A DNA stretch of 64,000 nucleotides from Dehalococcoidia bacterium. GTDB taxonomy: Bacteria > Chloroflexota > Dehalococcoidia > UBA2979. Positions within the stretch are counted from its first letter, which is position 1, and each line of letters opens with the position of its first letter. Of this stretch, positions 18,749 through 26,187 are shown in pieces. The DNA lies in contig SHYS01000006.1 in NCBI GenBank assembly GCA_009692685.1, positions 81,033 through 145,032 of the forward strand, read 5' to 3'. Made by a program: the position numbers and the translations under genes. A model generated the notes under the pieces. The model had not been told where the DNA came from. It did no database searches and was given only the letters and a program-made list of their open reading frames with translations.

Positions 18749-18928
18749 CGGGATGCGGCGCCTTCCGAGGTGCGAAGTGCCCTCGCGCCTGCGCTGGCTG
18801 CCCTCCGGGCAGGTGCTCCGCCGCGAGCTGTCCAGGCGACGGCTACGCCCTCGCGGGGCCCCTTGCCTGTTGGCGGCTGCGCCGTCCACGTCCACGGCCG
18901 CGGTTCTTGTCCCGCACGCGGTTCCGTT

Positions 18929-18963
18929 CCCGCTCGTGGTGAGCCTGTCGAACCACGAGCGGG
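18929..18963. repeat. REP-like palindrome, copy 1
   Basis: Perfect 12-bp inverted repeat CCCGCTCGTGGT / ACCACGAGCGGG around GAGCCTGTCGA. This matches a short palindrome I recall as dispersed through many high-GC and uncultured bacterial genomes, whose spurious translation reads VVSLSNHE. Confidence 0.75.
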
Positions 18964-19032
18964 AGGTGCTACGTCCACAGCGGTCCTCGAAACCGCGTGC
19001 GGGCGGGGCGGGAGATCGAGGTGAGTGCGCTC

Positions 19033-19060
19033 GCCCTTCGACAGGCTCAGGACGAGCGGG
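19033..19060. repeat. REP-like palindrome, copy 2 (inverted relative to copy 1)
   Basis: CCCTTCGACAGGCTCAGGAC followed by GAGCGGG shares the GACAGGCTCA core and GAGCGGG end with copy 1 in the opposite orientation, about 70 bp away. Its spurious minus-strand translation is LVLSLSKG, another hallmark of this element. Confidence 0.7.
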
Positions 19061-19174
19061 TGGTGCAGGCTCCGGGCGAGCAGGGGAGCCGCAAGCGTGG
19101 CCGGCTGAGGCTGGCCGATCACGCCTCGGCGGTTGCCTAGCGGCAGGACTGTCGAGTTGGGGCGGGGCATGTGG

Positions 19175-19915
19175 CTAGGTGTGGTATCCCTGTCGCGCGT
19201 TCTTGCCGTAGAGGCCAATCTCGGCGATGACGTCCAGGTCGCCCCAGCCGGTCTGGGGGTCGGCCGGGATCCGCGACATCTTCACTTTCTCGACGGTCAC
19301 GTCGGTGATGTGCGTGTCGAGGTAAGGCGTGACCGCCTCGACGACGCGTTGGCGGGAGCCTTTGCCCGTGAAGCCCGCGAAGCGAATCGAGGGGATGAAC
19401 TCGCCCCAGCGGGTCTCCTCGCGCGCCCTCTGGTAGACCACTGGCACGGCGAGGCGTACCAGCCGCCGAATCTCCTTCACGACGTCGCCGTCATCGACGC
19501 CCATGTAGAGCGCGTCCTCGACGGCGGAGATGCCACCGATCTTCAGCGGGAACGGGTCTAGGCGGTGCAGCCTCGGCGCCGCGTTCACGTAGATGGATTC
19601 GACCTGCGACCACATGATGTCGTCGGCCTTGAGGAAGCCGACGTGCACGGTAGTCATGTAGAGGTGGCCCTCCGGGAACAACTCGATCTCCTCCATCTTC
19701 GAGAGCTGCTCGATGAGCGGCTGGATGGTGGCCATGAACCCCGGGTAGTCGAGGCCGATCGGCTGGCAGAACTCGATGGGGACCTTCCAGCCGTAGGAGC
19801 GCTTGTCCCACTTCTCGCGGTACGATGGCAACGGCGCACTGGTCGAGGCGAACGCGGCCCAGTTGTTGGCGCGGTCTGCGGCGTAGTCGGCCGTTGTCGT
19901 CACGGGTGCGGTCAT
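19175..19915 (-). CDS. Possible 2H phosphoesterase-like protein in the pyr operon
   Basis: A 246-residue soluble protein. The arrangement resembles LigT/2'-5' RNA ligase-like proteins: an early HLYMTTVHVGFL strand, a RLHRLDPFPLKIGGI segment and a late repeat of the fold (FIPSIRFAGFTGKG then THITDVTVEKVKMSRI). However, the second catalytic HxT/S is absent (Ser-Ile where FxPHxT would be expected), and the first is only VHVG. The identity is therefore tentative and catalytic loss is likely if correct. It lies 9 bp after the GNAT gene, inside the pyrimidine operon. Confidence 0.45.
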   Translation of the reverse strand: MTAPVTTTADYAADRANNWAAFASTSAPLPSYREKWDKRSYGWKVPIEFCQPIGLDYPGFMATIQPLIEQLSKMEEIELFPEGHLYMTTVHVGFLKADDIMWSQVESIYVNAAPRLHRLDPFPLKIGGISAVEDALYMGVDDGDVVKEIRRLVRLAVPVVYQRAREETRWGEFIPSIRFAGFTGKGSRQRVVEAVTPYLDTHITDVTVEKVKMSRIPADPQTGWGDLDVIAEIGLYGKNARQGYHT

Positions 19916-19924
19916 GATGCCTCG

Positions 19925-20386
19925 CTAGTCCTCGTCGTAGATCGGTAGTTCGAAGCTCATGCCCGGGTTTGTCAGGGGCACGAGGGCGCCGATGGAAGAA
20001 AGATAAGAGAGCGCCGCCTCGTTGTTCTGGGGCAGGCGACCGCGCACCCGCACGTAGCCACGCTCGCGGGCGAAGGCGAGGCCTTCCTCGGCGAGGGCTG
20101 TCCCGTGACCCTGGCGGCGGTTGGCGGGGCGTACCCAGGAGCCGAACGAGCATTCGTTGGGGGTGGCGGAGTCGAAGTCGAGCGCGGCGAAGCCGAGGAT
20201 GAAGCGGCCGTCGTCGACGACGAACATCGCGCCGTCTTCGCCCTGGCGACGCATCCAAGCCTTCACCTCGTCCGTGGACATCGGATTCTGGAAGGTCACA
20301 GACTCTTGCAGTGCGACGAGTTCGGCGATGATCGCGGAAATCTCGTCGGCATCGTCAGTTGTGGCGCGTCGGACTTCCGCTGGCAT
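19925..20386 (-). CDS. GNAT-family N-acetyltransferase
   Basis: A 153-residue acetyltransferase with the acetyl-CoA loop RRQGHGTALAEEGL in motif A. The N-terminus is RRATTDDADEISAIIAELV, and NNEAALSYLSSIGA forms motif B near the C-terminus. It overlaps the end of carA by 32 bp and is therefore translated with the pyrimidine genes. The substrate is unknown; RimI-like protein or small-molecule acetylation are both possible. Its presence between carA and carB is unusual. Confidence 0.85.
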   Translation of the reverse strand: MPAEVRRATTDDADEISAIIAELVALQESVTFQNPMSTDEVKAWMRRQGEDGAMFVVDDGRFILGFAALDFDSATPNECSFGSWVRPANRRQGHGTALAEEGLAFARERGYVRVRGRLPQNNEAALSYLSSIGALVPLTNPGMSFELPIYDED

Positions 20387-21524
20387 ACTTCCCCCGCTCT
20401 CGAACGGTCTCGAGGAACCGGTCGAACAAGAACTCAGTGTCGTGAGGCCCTGGCGAGGCCTCGGAGTGGTACTGGATCGAGAATACGGGCTCTTCGCGAT
20501 GTTGGAGGCCCTCGACGGTCCCGTCGTTGAGGTGGATCTGCGACACCTGCATCGGACTCTCCAGGTGGTCGCCGTTCACCGCGTAGCCGTGATTCTGTGA
20601 CGTGATGTAGACGCGCCCGGTCAGCTCGTCCCGCACGGGGTGGTTCGCGCCGCGATGCCCGAACTTTAGCTTGTAGGTCGCGGCTCCGAAGAGGCGGCCG
20701 AGCACCTGGTGCCCGAGGCAGATCCCCATGATCGGCGTGCGCCCAACGAGGCCGCGCGCCGTCGTGACCACGTGGTCGAGGAGCATGGGGTCACCAGGGC
20801 CGGGCGAGAGTAACACGCCGTCCGGCTGGAGTCCCAGGATGGTCTCGGCGTCTGTGTTGTGAGGAACAGCGGTCACGGCGCAGCCGCGCAGGCGGAGGTG
20901 ACGCAGGATGTTCCGCTTCACGCCCATGTCCACGACCACGATATGAGGTGGCGGACCCTCGATGTTGAATGGCATCGGTACGTCAGAGTCCTCGAAGTCG
21001 AATGCGGCTCTGGTCGAGACGGCGGCGACGTAATCAGTCTCACCGTAGGCCGGCTCGGAGTGCAGGCGGGCCAGGGCCTGGTCAGGCGTCTCGTCACGGG
21101 TCAGGGTCCCCATGACGACGCCGCGAGTGCGGAGGTGGCGGGTGAGGGCGCGCGTGTCCACCTCGGCGAGGCCGGTGATGCCGGCGGCACGCAGGTAGGC
21201 GTCCAGTGTGGCCGTGCTCTGCCAGTGGCTGGGCTGGTCGGTCGCCTCGCGGACGATGAAGCCCTGCACATGGAGTCGTGCACTCTCGATGTCCCGGGGG
21301 TTCGTGCCGTAGTTGCCCTGGATGGGGTAGGTCATCGTGAGGATCTGTCCGGCGTATGACGGGTCGGTCAGTGCTTCCTGGTACCCCATCATTGAGGTGT
21401 TGAACACGACCTCGCCCGTCGTGCGGGTATCCGCCCCGATGCCCAACCCCTCGAAGACGCGGCCGTCGGCGAGGACGAGGCGGGCGGGCGGGCGTGACGA
21501 CATGCCGTCGCGCGCTGGACTCAT
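20355..21524 (-). CDS. carA: Carbamoyl-phosphate synthase small (glutaminase) subunit
   Basis: A 389-residue class I glutamine amidotransferase delivering ammonia to CarB. The N-terminal CPSase_sm domain (LVLADGRVFEGLGIG, FNTSMMGYQEALTDPSY) is followed by the GATase domain with nucleophile Cys in GICLGHQVLG and the His-Glu pair in FSIQYHSEASPGP. The start ATG at 21524 overlaps the pyrC stop by ATGA; an internal Met 7 codons later is also possible. carA and carB are separated here by two foreign genes and a repeat gap, rather than being adjacent. Confidence 0.96.
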   Translation of the reverse strand: MSPARDGMSSRPPARLVLADGRVFEGLGIGADTRTTGEVVFNTSMMGYQEALTDPSYAGQILTMTYPIQGNYGTNPRDIESARLHVQGFIVREATDQPSHWQSTATLDAYLRAAGITGLAEVDTRALTRHLRTRGVVMGTLTRDETPDQALARLHSEPAYGETDYVAAVSTRAAFDFEDSDVPMPFNIEGPPPHIVVVDMGVKRNILRHLRLRGCAVTAVPHNTDAETILGLQPDGVLLSPGPGDPMLLDHVVTTARGLVGRTPIMGICLGHQVLGRLFGAATYKLKFGHRGANHPVRDELTGRVYITSQNHGYAVNGDHLESPMQVSQIHLNDGTVEGLQHREEPVFSIQYHSEASPGPHDTEFLFDRFLETVRERGKYASGSPTRHN

Positions 21525-22867
21525 AGTGCTGCCACGCTCTCCAAGCGGTGCACGACGCGCCCCGAGGCGATGGTCGCTACCACTCGACCGGTCAGGCGGC
21601 GGCCGTGCAGCGGGGTGTTGCGACCCATCGAGACGAACCGATTGCGGTCAACGGTCCACTCGGCTGTGGGGTCGAGGATGGTGACATCGGCGCGCGCGCC
21701 CGGCACGAGTGTGCCCAACCCCTCGAGGCCCGGGCGGCGGTCGAGGTTCCATGCGCGCACCGGGCCAATAGTCAGCCGTTCGATGAGCTGCGGGAGCGTG
21801 AGGTCGCCCTGCTGTACGAGCGTCATGCAGAGGCCGAACGCCGTCTCCAAGCCGCTGATGCCTGCTGCCGCCAGGTCGAACTCGATGTCCTTGTCCATCT
21901 GGGCGTGCGGTGCGTGGTCGGTGGCGATGGCGTCGATGACGCCTTCGCGGAGTGCGGCCCGGAGCGCGGCGACGTCCGAGTGCTCGCGTAGCGGTGGGTT
22001 CACCTTGGCGTCGGCGTTGTAGCGCAGGTGTGTGTAGTCCGTGCTGTCGCCGAAGGCGACTTCCTCGTGGGTGAGGACGAGGTGATGCGGCGTCGCCTCG
22101 GCGGTGACGTGCGCGCCGCGCTCGCGCGCCGCTCGGATCAGCGCTACGGAGCCCGATGTGGAGACGTGCGCGATATGCAGGTGCGCCCCCGACAGCTCGG
22201 CGAGTGCGATGTCCCGCGCGACCATCGTCTCCTCTGCGCTTGCTGGTCGCCCGCGCAGTCCGAGGCGCGTCGCCACCCAGCCCTCGTGCATGTGGCCGTC
22301 GCGGACGAGGCTCGGATCCTCGCAGTGCTGCGAGATCGGTAGCCCGAACGCGGTCGAATACTCGAGGGCGTGTCGCATCAGGCTGGGGTCGGCGACTGCG
22401 TCGCCGTCATCGGACAGGGCGACAGCGCCGGCGGTGAGGAGCTCGCCTGCAGGTGCGAGCTCGGTGCCCGCGCGCCCTCGCGTGATGCAGCCGATCGGCA
22501 GCACCCGGATCGAGGCGTATTCGGCCTCCCGCAGCACGGACTCGATGGCGGCTCGACTGTCGAGGGGTGGGTTGGTGTTCGGCATCGCGCAGACGGTGGT
22601 GAAGCCGCCGACGGCGGCAGCGGCAGTCCCGGTACGGATCGTCTCTTTGTACGTGAATCCCGGTTCGCGCAGGTGGGTGTGCAGGTCGACGAAGCCGGGG
22701 ACGACCACCAGCCCGGTGGCGTCGATGCGGTCCGCCTCGATGACCGCGCTGCCCTCGTCCGGCCCGATACGCGAGATGCGGCCGTCGACGATGACGATAT
22801 CGGCGATCCCGTCCCGACCTAGGCCGGGGTCGATGACCCGCGCGTTGTGAATAGCGAGGGTAGTCAT
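21521..22867 (-). CDS. pyrC: Dihydroorotase, class I
   Basis: A 448-residue zinc amidohydrolase catalysing ring closure of carbamoyl-aspartate (step 3). Metal ligands appear in FVDLHTHLREPG, in HCED, in HLHIAHVST and in the catalytic Asp motif ATDHAPHAQMDKD. The length and the REPG pattern mark class I (AllB/PyrC of Gram-positives), which often pairs with aspartate transcarbamoylase. ATGA overlaps link it to both pyrB and carA. The frame stays open 150 codons upstream inside pyrB, but homology starts at this ATG. Confidence 0.96.
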   Translation of the reverse strand: MTTLAIHNARVIDPGLGRDGIADIVIVDGRISRIGPDEGSAVIEADRIDATGLVVVPGFVDLHTHLREPGFTYKETIRTGTAAAAVGGFTTVCAMPNTNPPLDSRAAIESVLREAEYASIRVLPIGCITRGRAGTELAPAGELLTAGAVALSDDGDAVADPSLMRHALEYSTAFGLPISQHCEDPSLVRDGHMHEGWVATRLGLRGRPASAEETMVARDIALAELSGAHLHIAHVSTSGSVALIRAARERGAHVTAEATPHHLVLTHEEVAFGDSTDYTHLRYNADAKVNPPLREHSDVAALRAALREGVIDAIATDHAPHAQMDKDIEFDLAAAGISGLETAFGLCMTLVQQGDLTLPQLIERLTIGPVRAWNLDRRPGLEGLGTLVPGARADVTILDPTAEWTVDRNRFVSMGRNTPLHGRRLTGRVVATIASGRVVHRLESVAAL

Positions 22868-23946
22868 CGTGCGCCCCCGTGGAGGGTGGCCGAGGTGTCC
22901 GGGCCGTAGCCGGCGAGGAGATAGAGGAGCGCCATGCGCACCGCGACTCCGTTGGTGACCTGCTCCTCGATGATGGAGCGGTCGCCGGCGGCGACGTCCG
23001 CGGCGATCTCGATGCCCTCGTTCTTGGGGCCCGGGTGCATGAGCAGATGGTCCGGGTGTGCTTTCGCGAGGCGACTGGCGGTGACCTGGTAGCCGCGCGC
23101 GTACTCGCCCAGCGAGGGGAGCAGCCCGCCCTGTTGGCGCTCGCTCTGGAGGCGGAGCGCCATGACGATGTGCGCGCCCTCGATGGCGCGGTCGATATCG
23201 GTCTCGACGGTCACTGGTGGGAGGGCGGACTCGGCATGCGCCGGGCGCTCGCCAGCCCGTAGCCCTCGAGGCAGCAGCGTAGGCGGACCGCACACCACGA
23301 CGCGGGCGCCCATTGCGGCGAGCCCCCACATGTCGGAGCGCGCGACTCGCGAGTGAGCGATGTCGCCCACCATGACGACGCGCTTCCCGGTCAGGTCGCC
23401 GAAGTGGCGACGCATCGTGTACAGGTCGAGCAGCGCCTGCGTCGGGTGCGCGTGCGCGCCATCGCCAGCGTTGATGATGGAGGCGTCGGTGTGCTCGGCG
23501 GCGAGGTAAGCGGCGCCCGCCGAGGCGTGGCGCATCACGATGACGTCCGCGCGCATCGCTCGGAGCGTGCGCACCGTATCGATGAGCGATTCGCCCTTCT
23601 GCACGGAAGACATCGAGGCGGTCAGTGAGATGACGTCGGCACCAAGTGCTTTGCCGGCCAGATCGAAGGAGGCGCGGGTACGCGTCGATGGTTCGTAGAA
23701 GAGGTTGACCACCGTCCGGCCTCGCAGGGCCGGGACTCGGGCGATGCGGCGATCGAGGATTTCGCGCATCGAGTCGGCGATGTCGAGCACGGCCTCGATC
23801 TCGTCGCGCCCGAAGTCATCTAGGTCGAGGACATGGTGGTGGCGCCAGGCGGGTGCGGTGCGCGAGCCGGGCAGCGGCGGAGCTGCCTCGGTGGCTGGCG
23901 CGGTGGGGGCTCCGATCGTGGTCTCGGCGATGGGTCTCCCGGTCAT
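22864..23946 (-). CDS. pyrB: Aspartate carbamoyltransferase catalytic subunit
   Basis: A 360-residue enzyme joining carbamoyl phosphate and aspartate (step 2). It has the carbamoyl-phosphate loop FYEPSTRTRASFDLA, the mobile-loop region SSVQKGESL, HPTQALLDLYT and MHPGPKNEGIEI. The first 35 or so residues (Ala/Pro/Thr-rich) exceed the usual start at about HHHVLDLDDF and look disordered; a later start is possible but none has a better ribosome site. No pyrI regulatory gene is seen. Its ATG overlaps the pyrR stop. Confidence 0.96.
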   Translation of the reverse strand: MTGRPIAETTIGAPTAPATEAAPPLPGSRTAPAWRHHHVLDLDDFGRDEIEAVLDIADSMREILDRRIARVPALRGRTVVNLFYEPSTRTRASFDLAGKALGADVISLTASMSSVQKGESLIDTVRTLRAMRADVIVMRHASAGAAYLAAEHTDASIINAGDGAHAHPTQALLDLYTMRRHFGDLTGKRVVMVGDIAHSRVARSDMWGLAAMGARVVVCGPPTLLPRGLRAGERPAHAESALPPVTVETDIDRAIEGAHIVMALRLQSERQQGGLLPSLGEYARGYQVTASRLAKAHPDHLLMHPGPKNEGIEIAADVAAGDRSIIEEQVTNGVAVRMALLYLLAGYGPDTSATLHGGAR

Positions 23947-24476
23947 GAGGCGTTCCTCCCCGGGACGACGATCACGGCGTCCCTGCCGTCGACCTCCTCG
24001 ATGAGGACCTGCACGTCGTCCTCGAGAGTGGTCGGGATGTTTTTGCCGACCATGTCGGCACGGATGGGGAGTTCGCGATGCCCTCGGTCCACGAGGACCG
24101 CGAGGCGCACGAGGCGAGGGCGGCCGAAGCCGTTGAGAGCGTCGAGCGCGGCCCGCACGGTACGGCCGGTGAACAGCACGTCGTCGACCAGCACGACATT
24201 GCGCCCATCGATGGGTGGGATGGCGCTGGGTCGAGGCGTGGCGCGCAGCCCGCGCTCCGCGAAGTCATCGCGATGGAGCGTGACGTCGAGGGAACCGTCC
24301 GGCGGGCGGGCGCCTTCGAAGGTGGCTATCGAGTCGGCGAGGCGGCTGGCGATGGTGGCGCCGCGGCGCTGGATGCCGACGAGCACCAGGTTCTCGATGC
24401 CCCCGTTGCCCTCCACGATTTCGTGGGCGAGGCGGTTGAGCGTGCGGCGCACGCCCGTGGCATCGAGCAGCGGCAC
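23943..24476 (-). CDS. pyrR: PyrR, pyr mRNA-binding attenuation regulator / uracil phosphoribosyltransferase
   Basis: A 177-residue PRTase-fold protein that in Gram-positives binds pyr mRNA when UMP is high. It matches PyrR along its length: VRRTLNRLAHEIVE, GIQRRGATIASRLAD, ITLHRDDF-like LDVTLHRDDF, the PRPP loop VLVDDVLFTGRTVRAALDAL, and LVDRGHRELPIRADMVGKNIPT. I prefer the GTG at 24476 (GGAGGG 4 nt upstream, length as usual). A TTG at 24527 is in frame but sits inside the T-run of the leader terminator. It heads the pyr operon and is preceded by a leader with a candidate PyrR binding loop. Confidence 0.93.
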   Translation of the reverse strand: MPLLDATGVRRTLNRLAHEIVEGNGGIENLVLVGIQRRGATIASRLADSIATFEGARPPDGSLDVTLHRDDFAERGLRATPRPSAIPPIDGRNVVLVDDVLFTGRTVRAALDALNGFGRPRLVRLAVLVDRGHRELPIRADMVGKNIPTTLEDDVQVLIEEVDGRDAVIVVPGRNAS

Positions 24477-24525
24477 CCGACCCTCCAGAGTGGCCGGCAG
24501 TCCGGAGTTCGTGGGCTCCTCAGGC

Positions 24526-24550
24526 AAAAAAAATCCTCCCGCTGGGAGGG
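24526..24550 (-). terminator. Attenuator terminator in the pyr leader
   Basis: On the minus strand CCTCCC-AGC-GGGAGG is followed by A and eight T residues, a textbook intrinsic terminator placed about 50 nt before the pyrR start. Its location between promoter and first gene marks it as an attenuator rather than an end-of-gene signal. Confidence 0.85.
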
Positions 24551-24660
24551 GAGGGGATTTGCCAGAATGGGGAACGATCGCAATTTCGAACGGAAGGCAA
24601 GAAACCGATTCCGTGTGGATAGGAGCCCGAGGCGGGTGTCATCCCGGTCATCGATCGTCC

Positions 24661-24690
24661 CTTTCCGGCCTCGCTGGACCGGGTTAAAGA
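24661..24690 (-). promoter_or_regulatory. Candidate PyrR-binding loop
   Basis: The leader RNA reads CUUUAACCCGGUCCAGCGAG then GCCGGAAAGG. The core UCCAGCGAGGCC fits the Bacillus PyrR anti-antiterminator pattern UCCNGNGAGGYU at nearly every position, and the flanks can pair (CCGG/CCGG). It lies at the 5' end of the leader, as in known PyrR systems. Confidence 0.75.
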
Positions 24691-24709
24691 GCGCTGAAGG
24701 CGTGCTGAG

Positions 24710-24738
24710 AACATAGCACCGCACGCGCCGCGAGGGAA
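24710..24738 (-). promoter_or_regulatory. Candidate pyr operon promoter
   Basis: Minus strand TTCCCT (24738-24733), 17 bp, TATGTT (24715-24710). It would start the transcript just before the PyrR loop. The -35 match is modest. Confidence 0.4.
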
Positions 24739-24780
24739 GGGCTTCATCTCGTTACGTGTGCACTCACTGCGGAAAACGTC

Positions 24781-24808
24781 TTGTCACGCTGTGGAGTGCT
24801 GTTATGGT
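24781..24808 (+). promoter_or_regulatory. Promoter of the 62-aa membrane protein gene
   Basis: TTGTCA at 24781-24786, 16 bp, TATGGT at 24803-24808, about 57 bp before the start codon. It diverges from the pyr promoter. Confidence 0.45.
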
Positions 24809-24864
24809 CGTGTGGTCTGCGAATAACATGTCGAGGCTGTCTAGGCCTCTATGGTGGGGGCAAC

Positions 24865-25053
24865 TTGGCTGACCGTAAGGTATTCGACTACTCGCGCGGA
24901 AAATACGGCGTCGTCGAGGGGTTGCGCGATGGCATGCCCTCGTTTTCCCTTCCCGACTCGAGCAACCTCGAATCGCGGACCGCGATCGCCCTCGGCGCCT
25001 TCGCGAGCGGTCTCGTGGCTGCCTACCTCGTCGGGATGTTCCTGCTCCGATAG
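24865..25053 (+). CDS. Small C-terminally anchored membrane protein (62 aa)
   Basis: A 62-residue protein from a TTG start preceded by a GGTGGGGG stretch. The soluble N-terminal part (ADRKVFDYSRGKYGVVEGLR) ends in one transmembrane helix (AIALGAFASGLVAAYLVGMFLL). It has its own promoter and terminator and stands alone between divergent pyrR and convergent PAC2 genes. Family not recognised; the tail-anchored layout suggests a membrane-bound adaptor, which is inference. Confidence 0.6.
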   Translation: MADRKVFDYSRGKYGVVEGLRDGMPSFSLPDSSNLESRTAIALGAFASGLVAAYLVGMFLLR

Positions 25054-25075
25054 CCGCGCACCGGATGCGCGGTTT
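25054..25075 (+). terminator. Terminator of the 62-aa membrane protein gene
   Basis: CCGCGCA-CCGGA-TGCGCGG followed by TTTAG, starting immediately after the stop codon. The T-run is short. Confidence 0.65.
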
Positions 25076-25086
25076 AGTGCTGGCAA

Positions 25087-25131
25087 GCAAACAAGAAGGG
25101 CCGGCCTTTGAGGCCTGCCCTTCTTGTTTGC
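25087..25131. terminator. Bidirectional terminator hairpin
   Basis: Twenty-base arms GCAAACAAGAAGGGCCGGCC and GGCCTGCCCTTCTTGTTTGC pair with one mismatch around TTTGA. Both ends are A/T rich, so it could stop transcripts from the 62-aa gene and from the PAC2 gene. Confidence 0.8.
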
Positions 25132-25156
25132 GTCCTGAGGCGGTTCGACTCCTGAG

Positions 25157-26062
25157 CTAGTTCGAGCCGCCTTCGCGCTGCTCGCGGAGATAGCGCTCCA
25201 GGTCCTCGACCATCGAGGCGCCGTCCGGCAGCTCCGATTCCGCGGGCTCCTGCGGCACCGCTACGTCGCCCTCGGAGCCTGCGGCGTCCTGGCGCGACTC
25301 TATCTGGCGTGACAGCGCCAGCGTCTCGGGATCCTTGGCGATCTCGGAGGCCACCTGCGCATCAAAGCGCGCTGCGAAGACCTCGAGGTCGTGCAGGCCG
25401 AGGCCCAGTTTCAGCATCGGGTTCACGCGCTCCAAGATGGCCAGCGAGCCCTTGGGATTCGGCGAGGCGTTGAGGTAGTACGGGATGTTCGCCCACATCG
25501 AGGCGGTCGGGATTCCGGCGGCCCGCACCGCTTGGTTGAGGATGCCGACAATGCCCGTCGGGCCCTCGTAGCGCGAGACGGCGGGTTCCAGCCGGAGGAG
25601 CGTCTGCATCGAGGCGTCCGGCGAGGAGCCGGTGACGCGCACCGGGCGGGTGTGGGCTACCTCGGCGAGCAGGGCTCCGAGGGTGATGACCCCGGCCACG
25701 TTGAGGTCTTTGCACACCTCGGTGATGGTGTCGACGTACGTGCGCCAGCTGAGGTGGGGCTCGATGCCCTCGAGGAGGATGACATCGTGCTCGGCGCCCT
25801 CGATGCGCTGTGCCGAGAAGATGTTCCGGGGCCACTCCACCAGGCGCTGGCCGCTGCGGTCGAGCCGTACTCGGGGTCGCGACTGGGTGAAGTCGTAGAA
25901 TTCCTCGGGATCGAGCTCGGCGAATGGTTCGGTCCGCCAGCGCCGGCGCACGAAGCGCACTGCGCTCGTGGCCGCCTCGCCGGCGTCGTTCCACCCGGCG
26001 AACGCAGTGACGAGGAGTGGCGCGCGAAGCTCGGGTCGAGACTTCATCAGAAGGTGAGGCAA
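25157..26062 (-). CDS. PAC2-family protein
   Basis: A 301-residue member of the PAC2 (proteasome assembly chaperone 2-like) family, known from archaea, Actinobacteria and Chloroflexota. Typical segments are VTAFAGWNDAGEAATSAV near the N-terminus, FSAQRIEG-type DVILLEGIEPHLSWRTYVD, VITLGALLAEVAHTRPVRVTGSS, GPTGIVGILNQAVRAAGIPTASMWA and HYLNASPNPK-like YYLNASPNPKGSLAIL. The last 60 residues are a charged tail. The function in bacteria is not settled. No proteasome gene lies in this window. Confidence 0.88.
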   Translation of the reverse strand: MPHLLMKSRPELRAPLLVTAFAGWNDAGEAATSAVRFVRRRWRTEPFAELDPEEFYDFTQSRPRVRLDRSGQRLVEWPRNIFSAQRIEGAEHDVILLEGIEPHLSWRTYVDTITEVCKDLNVAGVITLGALLAEVAHTRPVRVTGSSPDASMQTLLRLEPAVSRYEGPTGIVGILNQAVRAAGIPTASMWANIPYYLNASPNPKGSLAILERVNPMLKLGLGLHDLEVFAARFDAQVASEIAKDPETLALSRQIESRQDAAGSEGDVAVPQEPAESELPDGASMVEDLERYLREQREGGSN

Positions 26063-26187
26063 GTTTGGCCTCCGGGCCGCATCTCAAGCATAGTCTGCGG
26101 CGCCCCGGCGGTCATGGGGGCGGGGGATTGACCTACCTCGATGCTGCTCTGGCACCTGGGCGCCCTGAGTGGACGCTGACGCTGCTT

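Larger units (their letters stand above)
18749..19174. other. Non-coding gap in the pyr operon carrying REP-like palindromes
   Basis: About 426 bp between carB and the 2H-like gene with open frames on both strands but no believable protein. The content is two copies of a short palindromic element, annotated separately. Because the flanking genes point the same way, the gap may mark the end of one operon segment and a new start for carB. Confidence 0.6.

Noticed and set aside
18749..18895. 49-codon N-terminal extension of carB
   Set aside because: The extension is low-complexity Arg-rich sequence without resemblance to CarB; the ATG at 18748 fits the family.
18745..19218. Open frames of over 150 codons on both strands in the carB gap
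   Set aside because: Their translations contain the SLSKG/SLSNHE signature of the REP-like repeat and no protein features.
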